Below, one piece after another: positions 35,468 to 42,300 of a stretch of DNA of 44,606 nucleotides (the first letter of the stretch is position 1; each line of letters begins with the position of its first letter). Source of the stretch: Candidatus Nitrosopumilus sp. (GTDB lineage: Archaea; Thermoproteota; Nitrososphaeria; Nitrososphaerales; Nitrosopumilaceae); assembly GCF_028278985.1 (NCBI RefSeq), contig NZ_JANQTA010000014.1:1-44606 (forward strand), written 5' to 3'. The notes under the pieces were generated by a model that was not told where the DNA came from, searched no databases, and saw only the letters and a list, made by a program, of their open reading frames with translations. Made by a program: the position numbers and the translations under genes.

Positions 35468-35817
35468 TGGAAATAAACGTTGAAACATTAGGAACAAAAT
35501 CAATTGATGAAATCGATTTTGAAAAAAGTGGCGGATTGGTACCTGTTATTGTTCAGGATGTATCCACCAAAGAAGTTTTGACTTTGGCATATTCTAATAA
35601 GGAATCACTTGAGCTTGCCAAGAAAACTGGCAATTCTTGGTTTTGGAGTCGTTCAAGAAATAAACTATGGATGAAAGGAGAAGAATCTGGAAATACTCAA
35701 AAAATCGTAAAAATTTTTGTTGATTGTGATTCTGATGCAATAATATATCTTGTTGAACCATCTGGACCTGCATGCCATTTGGGTGAAAGAACTTGCTTTC
35801 ATAATTCCTTAGAATAA
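35467..35817 (+). CDS. hisI: Phosphoribosyl-AMP cyclohydrolase
   Basis: 116 residues, cyclohydrolase domain only. Zinc and magnesium ligands are in FVDCDSDAIIYLVEP and the final GPACHLGERTCFHN; FWSRSRNKLWMKGEESGN is the family signature. The HisE pyrophosphatase domain often fused or adjacent is absent. Last gene of the operon. Confidence 0.95.
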   Translation: MEINVETLGTKSIDEIDFEKSGGLVPVIVQDVSTKEVLTLAYSNKESLELAKKTGNSWFWSRSRNKLWMKGEESGNTQKIVKIFVDCDSDAIIYLVEPSGPACHLGERTCFHNSLE

Positions 35818-35821
35818 TTCA

Positions 35822-36412
35822 TTAACATACTGGATTGAAATTATTTTTTGAACCTGGTAATGTTTGATTAATAATCTTAAATTCTAAATTAGTATATTCT
35901 GTTCCTCTGAAAACAACTCTCCATTCTCCAATTATGTCATCAATTGAACATATACCTCTAGTCTTTGAGATTTGAGGTTCTATGTAATAATTGAATGCTT
36001 GTTTATTTGCTCCATCAAAGGGTACTGTTAGATATACTGAGTAATGTGTTCCATTACTTGGTTTAAGAAAAACAACTTGCCCTTTTTCTGAAAAATCTAA
36101 ACCTCCAATTCTAACAAAAATTTTCTCACCTAAAACATATTCACTTCGATCAATTTGAAATGGTCCCGATGTGATCCATTCCCTATCTCTTGGAGTATAT
36201 TCATTTTCTAAATTTATTGCTTCAATTTCATTAAGTTTATCACTAATTTCTGATGTTTCTTCTTGAGGTCTAAGTTCTCTATCTAAAGCATCTTCAACTT
36301 CCATTGATTCTGAATTTTGATTACTTGTAAACGCAATTCCTGCAATAACAATTACAATTCCTATGATAATTGGAATGATAATTTTTGAATTCAACACTGT
36401 ATGGATCTTCAT
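35822..36412 (-). CDS. Membrane-anchored extracellular beta protein, unknown function
   Basis: 196 residues. One N-terminal transmembrane helix (IIIPIIIGIVIVIAGIAF, residues ~11-28), an acidic linker, then a ~120-residue beta-rich domain with FQIDRSEYVLGEKIFVRI and IIGEWRVVFRG, likely an Ig-like surface module related to those of thaumarchaeal exported proteins. C-terminal Cys and an internal Cys (GICSIDD) could form one disulfide outside the cell. Convergent with hisI, 4 bases apart. Confidence 0.7.
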   Translation of the reverse strand: MKIHTVLNSKIIIPIIIGIVIVIAGIAFTSNQNSESMEVEDALDRELRPQEETSEISDKLNEIEAINLENEYTPRDREWITSGPFQIDRSEYVLGEKIFVRIGGLDFSEKGQVVFLKPSNGTHYSVYLTVPFDGANKQAFNYYIEPQISKTRGICSIDDIIGEWRVVFRGTEYTNLEFKIINQTLPGSKNNFNPVC

Positions 36413-36554
36413 AAAATCTCTAAAAACCTTCCTGCAAATTGAATTGTTTATGAAATATTGATTTTTCCCAATTTTTTTACCAAAATTATCAAAATTTCAA
36501 TAATTTTTATCACATTGGTAATCTTTTCATTTATTAAATTTCTATCATTAAAAA

Positions 36555-36569
36555 TTAAGTAATACTTAA
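36555..36569. repeat. 15-bp palindrome upstream of thrC
   Basis: TTAAGTA-A-TACTTAA: two perfect 7-bp arms around one base. It ends 1-2 bases before the TATA-like TTGATATTAG (36571-36580), at the TFB-recognition position, so a bound factor would control polymerase recruitment at thrC. Confidence 0.5.
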
Positions 36570-36601
36570 CTTGATATTAGGATTTTTTATCTATATTAGC
36601 A

Positions 36602-36607
36602 GAGGAG
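36602..36607 (+). promoter_or_regulatory. Shine-Dalgarno site of thrC
   Basis: GAGGAG ends 9 bases before TTG 36617 and 3 bases before TTG 36611. The 9-base spacing equals that of hisF, so TTG 36617 is favoured. thrC therefore has a real leader, unlike most first genes here. Confidence 0.45.
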
Positions 36608-36616
36608 AAATTGATC

Positions 36617-37831
36617 TTGGCTAGAATTTCACTACAATGTAGAGAGTGCAAAAAGGACTATGACTCTACTTTCAAGTATATCTGTGATGATTGTTTTGGA
36701 CCTCTTGATGTCAAATATAATTTTCCTCCCGTAACTAAGGACACATTTACTAATCGAGAAAAAACCTATTGGAGATATTTTGAATTACTTCCAATAGAAA
36801 ACAAATCAAATATTGTAAGTATTGATGCAGGAATGACTCCTCTTACAAAAGCAGAGAAATTAGGTGAACAATTAGGACTAAAAAATCTCTATATCAAAAA
36901 TGATTCTGTTAATCCAACATTTTCATTTAAAGATAGACCAGCAGGAGTTGCAATTTCCAAAGCTAAAGAATTTGGAATGTCTGCAGTTGGTTGTGCCTCA
37001 ACTGGTAATCTAGCTTCTGCTACTGCAGCACATGCAGCTAAAGGGGGTTTTCCATGTCATATTTTTGCACCAAGTAACATAGAGATGGCAAAAATAGCCC
37101 AAGCACTATCTTATGGTGCAAATTACATTGCAGTTGATGGAACTTATGATGATGCAAATAGAATTGCTGCACAAATTGGTGATAGTAAAGGAATTGGAGT
37201 TGTAAATATCAATATGCGTTCTTACTATGTAGAAGGTTCTAAAACTTTGGCTTACGAAGTAGCGGAACAACTTAATTGGCAAGTACCTGATCAATTAATT
37301 GTTCCAGTAGGAAGTGGTGCAATGCTTAATGCTATTTGTAAAGGATTTGAAGAATTACAATCTGTATCTTTACTTGGGGATGTTTCTAATATGCATATGA
37401 TTGCGGCACAACCTCATGGATGTGCTCCTGTAGTTGATGCATTTAAAAAAAATAGTACTGAAGTTATTCCAGTTGAAAATCCTGATACTGTTGCAAAAAG
37501 TTTGGCAATTGGGGATCCTGGTGATGGTCGGTATGTTCTCAAACGATTACAACAATATAATGGATTTGCAGAAGAATCAAACAACCAAGAAATCCTTGAT
37601 GCAATTTTACTCTTAGCAAAAACTGAAGGGATCTTTACTGAACCAGCTGGTGGAGTATCTGTAGCTGTATTACAAAAAATGGTAGAACAAGGTAAGATTG
37701 ATGCAAATGATAAAGTTGTATGTTATGTTACTGGAAATGGTTTGAAAGCTACTGAATCAATTATGGAAGTATTGCAAAAGCCTACAGTTATGAAGGCAGA
37801 CGTGGGAGAAATATCGGCGGTAGTTAACTAA
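36617..37831 (+). CDS. thrC: Threonine synthase (PLP-dependent, with N-terminal zinc ribbon)
   Basis: 404 residues from TTG 36617 (MARISLQC; TTG 36611 adds two residues). It converts O-phosphohomoserine to threonine. The N-terminus has a four-Cys ribbon (CREC...CDDC). The PLP lysine lies in PTFSFKDRPAG, GCASTGNLASATAAHAA is the phosphate and substrate region, and VPVGSGAMLNA the PLP-phosphate loop. Length is normal for archaeal ThrC. It begins an operon with the Ubl-E1 fusion 1 base downstream. Because related PLP enzymes such as CysM accept sulfur from ubiquitin-like thiocarboxylates, a sulfhydrylase side role is possible, but the sequence itself supports ThrC. Confidence 0.9.
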   Translation: MARISLQCRECKKDYDSTFKYICDDCFGPLDVKYNFPPVTKDTFTNREKTYWRYFELLPIENKSNIVSIDAGMTPLTKAEKLGEQLGLKNLYIKNDSVNPTFSFKDRPAGVAISKAKEFGMSAVGCASTGNLASATAAHAAKGGFPCHIFAPSNIEMAKIAQALSYGANYIAVDGTYDDANRIAAQIGDSKGIGVVNINMRSYYVEGSKTLAYEVAEQLNWQVPDQLIVPVGSGAMLNAICKGFEELQSVSLLGDVSNMHMIAAQPHGCAPVVDAFKKNSTEVIPVENPDTVAKSLAIGDPGDGRYVLKRLQQYNGFAEESNNQEILDAILLLAKTEGIFTEPAGGVSVAVLQKMVEQGKIDANDKVVCYVTGNGLKATESIMEVLQKPTVMKADVGEISAVVN

Positions 37832-37832
37832 G

Positions 37833-39170
37833 ATGGCAAATATCACATTTACAATTCCTTCGGTTCTAAATCAAGGTGGAGGAGAGAAGAAAACTGAGAT
37901 TTCAGCAGAATCATTAACTGATGCATTTGCAAAAATTTCTGAAATCATGGGTGATGACTTTAAACGTCGTGTACTAGAAGGTGATGGAACCCCTCGTTCT
38001 CTAATCAATATATACATCAATGGCAAAAATGCCAAATTTTCTGATGGAATGAATACTGTTCTAAATGATGGTGATGAGGTTTACATATTGCCAGCAGTTG
38101 CAGGTGGCTCTGAAGAACTTTCATCAAAGGAACTTGATAGATTTTCCCGTCAAGTAATGCTTGAAGAAATTGGTTATCAAGGACAATTGAAATTAAAAAA
38201 TGCTAAAGTATGTGTTGTTGGAACTGGAGGTTTAGGACACCCAATAATTTCTAGATTAGCTACAATGGGAGTTGGTAATTTGCGAATCATTGATCGAGAT
38301 GTAATTGAATTATCAAACCTACATAGACAAATAATGTTTGATGAAGATGATGTTGGCCAAGTAAAAGTAGAAGTAGCTGCAAAAAAATTGCAAAAATTAA
38401 ATCCAGAATGTAAAATTGAAGCACTTGCTATTTCAATAAATGATTATACTGCATTAGAAGTTGTCGAAGGATGTGATGTTGTAATTGATGCACTTGATAG
38501 TGTTAATGCAAGATATGCATTAAACAAAGCATGTGTTGAATTTAACATTCCATTTGTTACTGGAGCTGCAGTTGGAACATCAGGACAAGCTTTTACAATC
38601 TTACCAAAAAAATCTGCATGTTATTTTTGCATGTTCCCTGAACTAAATGAAGATACAATGCCAACATGCAGCATTGAAGGTGTTCATCCACCAATACTTT
38701 CTATTGTTGGTGCAATCGAAGTTGCCGAAGCTGTAAAAATAATTCTTGGAAAAAAACCAAATCTTTCTGAAAGAATTTTACATATTGATTTAGAAAATCT
38801 TGATTTCAACAGCACTAGAACATTTAGAGCAGATGAATGTCCAATTTGTGGAACTGGAAAATTAGAAGTTGTACAAAAAGAAGAATTGATTTTAGAAGAA
38901 TTATGTGGAAGAAACAGAGGAAAGCGAACTTACTCTATTACCCCAACTGAAATTTTTGATCTTAATATTGATGATGTAACATTGATTGCAAAAGAAAAAG
39001 GATTCATTGTTGATAATCAAGGTGACTTGGGACTATCTATGAGAACAAATGATTTGTCTGTAAGTTTCATGAAAAAAGGCTCAGCTGTTGTTGTTGGGCC
39101 AAAGGACGAATCTGAGGCTATCTCATTGTACAAAAGCCTCTTAGGTAAAGAGATCAAAGCAGGAATTTAG
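37833..39170 (+). CDS. Ubiquitin-like (MoaD/ThiS/SAMP) domain fused to an E1/MoeB-like adenylyltransferase
   Basis: 445 residues in three parts. Residues 1-92 are a beta-grasp domain like MoaD (ITFTIPSVLN, LINIYINGKN, LNDGDEVYILPAVAGG) ending in Gly91-Gly92. Residues ~100-340 are a MoeB/ThiF/UbaA domain: FSRQVMLEEIGYQGQ, nucleotide loop GTGGLG (130-135), LSNLHRQIMF, Asp219/Asp222 region, zinc cysteines C263/C266 and C336/C339, and candidate catalytic C279 in MPTCSIEGV. Residues ~345-445 are an unassigned C-terminal domain. The Gly-Gly is followed by SEELSSKEL instead of a free C-terminus. Known separate partners activate sulfur for molybdopterin, thiamin or tRNA, or modify proteins. The fusion means the carrier is either cleaved out or used in cis. 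Confidence 0.88.
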   Translation: MANITFTIPSVLNQGGGEKKTEISAESLTDAFAKISEIMGDDFKRRVLEGDGTPRSLINIYINGKNAKFSDGMNTVLNDGDEVYILPAVAGGSEELSSKELDRFSRQVMLEEIGYQGQLKLKNAKVCVVGTGGLGHPIISRLATMGVGNLRIIDRDVIELSNLHRQIMFDEDDVGQVKVEVAAKKLQKLNPECKIEALAISINDYTALEVVEGCDVVIDALDSVNARYALNKACVEFNIPFVTGAAVGTSGQAFTILPKKSACYFCMFPELNEDTMPTCSIEGVHPPILSIVGAIEVAEAVKIILGKKPNLSERILHIDLENLDFNSTRTFRADECPICGTGKLEVVQKEELILEELCGRNRGKRTYSITPTEIFDLNIDDVTLIAKEKGFIVDNQGDLGLSMRTNDLSVSFMKKGSAVVVGPKDESEAISLYKSLLGKEIKAGI

Positions 39171-39325
39171 CCTGTAAAAATTTCATAAAATAGTAGTAAA
39201 TAATAAAAAATCCAGGGATCAATAGTACAATTATAAAATAATTTGAAAAAATTGGATCCCGATTGCATAGAAAATATATCAAATTTGAGATTTTTATGAA
39301 ATAATCTCAAGATCTGACAGAATTG

Positions 39326-39340
39326 TGGACAATTTGTCCA
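39326..39340. repeat. 15-bp palindrome upstream of the S-layer TATA box
   Basis: TGGACAA-T-TTGTCCA: perfect 7-bp arms and one central base. It ends 5 bases before the TATA-like CTTAAATAC (39346-39354) of the S-layer gene. No coding function; a dimeric regulator or TFB-competing site is likely. Confidence 0.55.
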
Positions 39341-39345
39341 TTAGG

Positions 39346-39354
39346 CTTAAATAC
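39346..39354 (+). promoter_or_regulatory. S-layer gene TATA box
   Basis: CTTAAATAC centred ~31 bases before ATG 39381, giving a leader of about 5-6 bases. The rest of the 210-base gap (39171-39380) is AT-rich with no gene; a GGGATC inverted repeat with a 34-base spacer is discounted. Confidence 0.5.
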
Positions 39355-39380
39355 AAATTTTTGAGAAAAATGCTAATAAC

Positions 39381-42300
39381 ATGAATAACGAAATAGGACG
39401 TAAAATAACTAGTCTTACATTAATGGCAATTATGGTTGCCGGTGGTATGACATTTGCAGTTCCTGGTATGTTACCAGCTGCACATGCAGCCAACGCTAAC
39501 CTATTTGTTTCCGCAGAAAACTCACAGTTTGACAACTACATGGTAGGACCTCAAGTAATTGAGGTAGTCGTAATTGATTCAGATATCAACGATACAGATG
39601 AAGGAAAAGGTGAGCCAGACGTTACAGTAAACGGTAAGATCCTGAGAATGGTTCAAGCCGTCGATGGTAACTGGTATGGTTACTTTGCAGATAGAAATCA
39701 AGCACAAATTGCTGATAATACTGCAACAGGTAACGCCGGTTCTGGTTTAGACTTTGGTTCATTCTGTAGTGCAGATTCCGCAGACGATGTATTGGGTATT
39801 GATCTTACTGATACTGACGGTGTAGCAATTCCAAACGCTACCAGTACTGGTGGTGCTTTGGTAGACGGTAATGCCGCTGGTGGAGCTATCACAGCAACTT
39901 GTGATGGTACAGCAGCTGGTGTTAACGCCGCCTTAGAAAACAACGTCGTAAGAGAACCAAAAGATGTTAACTTAATGACCGGTGTTACTGGTGGTCAAGT
40001 TGGCCAAATTGGTTTAGTAAGCTTACCTGGTACTCAAGGAACTGAAAACTGGCCTTTCGTACAACTCTATGAATTAAATCCAACTGGTAATGTAGTCGTA
40101 CAGTACAACAAAGGTGGTGGTGTTCAATCTACAACACTTACTTTTGATGAAGCTGATGACTTTGCCGGTATTGAATTAGATAGAGGTGTATATCCACAAG
40201 GTGCACAAATTCATGCAACAGTTACAGACGTATGGTTAAACATTGACCCAACTGATGAAGACTCTTGGACATTTGGTGCCAATGCAGGTAACTCAACTGC
40301 AGCCGGCCCACACTACCAAGTCTTTGATGAAAACGGACAATCCGGTGGTACAGCAATTAGAATTGCTGATACCGACATACTCATGTGTGAGGATTGTCAA
40401 TTCTTCCTTGATACAAATACTCAAGGTGCAGATAACGAAGTAGTAACCCTTCAGGATAACGGAGATTCAATCCTCGTTAACCTGAATGCTACTCAAGGTA
40501 GCACTGCAGCTGGTGCAAACAATGCAACCGCATTCGGTGTATTGGCTGCAACAGCAACATTGGGAACAGGTTCACTTCCAGTTACCATCACAGAACAAGG
40601 TCCAAACAGTGGTGTATTTGGTACATATGATGAATCAGATGAATCAGTACTAAAAATCACAACCGATGCAGCAAGGGGAACCTCTGCAACTGTTGATTAC
40701 AATGATAGCCCAACTACCGTACTTGTAGGATTTGACTTTGCAACAATTGATATCCAACCAGTCGATGATACATGGAATTCTGGTGAAGCAATTCCAGTAG
40801 TCATTGTTGATGGAGATCAAAACAAAAACAGCAGAGTAGATGAAGACATAACAATATCAGACCCAACCTTCACGATCATTCCAGCATTAGCTACTGGTGA
40901 TCCATTTACAATTGGCGAGAGTACAACAACTCCTACTGTAAACATTGGTAATGGTACTATTAGTAAAGGTGCAATTTCTACTGCAGGCGATGCCGCAATA
41001 GGAACTGTAGGTAGTATCACTATCGCATTAAATGCTACAGCAGGTAACCAAACTTCCACAATTTCAGTCGATCCATTTAGTCAAAGAGCAATCTTAGACC
41101 AAACAGCAAATGCAACTGCACAAGTTGGATTTGTCATTGTTGACTTGAAAACAACCATGGAAGAACTACAAAATACTATTAGCCAAAATGGTACCAGAAA
41201 TGATGGTGTAGCATTTAACTTCTTCAATTATAATGTTGATTCATTCGGTCAAAGTGACGTAAGTGTCTACTTACTCAACAAGACTCAGAATATTCTCAAC
41301 ACTAATGATGAATTTGTTAATACAGCAGGTACTAACGCAGTTGTTCTTGCAGCTAACGCTACAGGAGCCGAGTACATCTCACTAGATGATCTCGATGCTA
41401 ACTTGTTCACAGACACAAATCCAAGTGATAATAACATTGGTCTCTTATTCGAATTCGAATATGATGGTGATGAATCAAATGGATTTGTTGGTATTGACGA
41501 TAAAGAAGTAATTGTAGCTGACTTCATGTCATTTGGTTTCAGTGATGATGGTGTGCAATCTGGTGAAAGATTCGCAAACCAAATCATCAGACTTGAAGCT
41601 GAAGAAACAGGCGATAACACAAGTACCTTCGAAGGTGAATTAGAATACTTCATGGTTAACCAATTAAGTATCCAAGAAGCAGGCACCTTTGAAATTGGTA
41701 CTTCTGGTGATGATCCAACATTCATAGTAATTGAGGATCTTACTGACGAAGATGCACCAAGAATCTCATACAATGATTTAGGTGCAGATGGTGTAGTTAC
41801 CCCAGTTTCTGACCAAGAAGAAGCTCCAAGCCACTCTGGTGTTGTTTCTCTAAATCAAGATTCTTACAAGATAGCTGATACTGTTGTCATTACTTTAGAA
41901 GACGCTGATCTTAACGTAGACTCTGATCTTATTGACATCTTTACTGTAGTCGGTCCAGGAACCGGAGCAACCGAAGATATGGTTGGTTCTGAAACCAGTC
42001 AAGCTTTGAGCTTTGGTGAACTTGGTAGATTACTTGATGTCACATTTGATGATATACAATGGGAAACTCCTGATGTAAATTCCTGTACCGCAGATGGTGA
42101 AACTGATGCTACAAACTCATTAGAGGATGTAACAACTGACACTGGACTCGGTGCAACCGGATTTACTTTGATTGAAACAGATACAGAATCTGGTGTTTTC
42201 ACAGGTGACTTCCAAATCCCAGCATTCTGGTGTAGAAACGCAGACACAACCGCAGTAGGTTCCGAACAAGCATACGAAACAACCACTGGTCTCGATATCG

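Noticed and set aside
39215-39260. GGGATC ... GATCCC inverted repeat before the S-layer gene
   Set aside because: Only 6-bp arms with a 34-base AT-rich spacer and no T-run; too weak for a terminator or operator.
41285-41773. 162-residue minus-strand open frame, and similar ones at 42120-42491 and 42965-43303
   Set aside because: Antisense to the S-layer gene. Its codon bias creates Ser/Val/Pro-rich antisense frames; no family resemblance or start signals.
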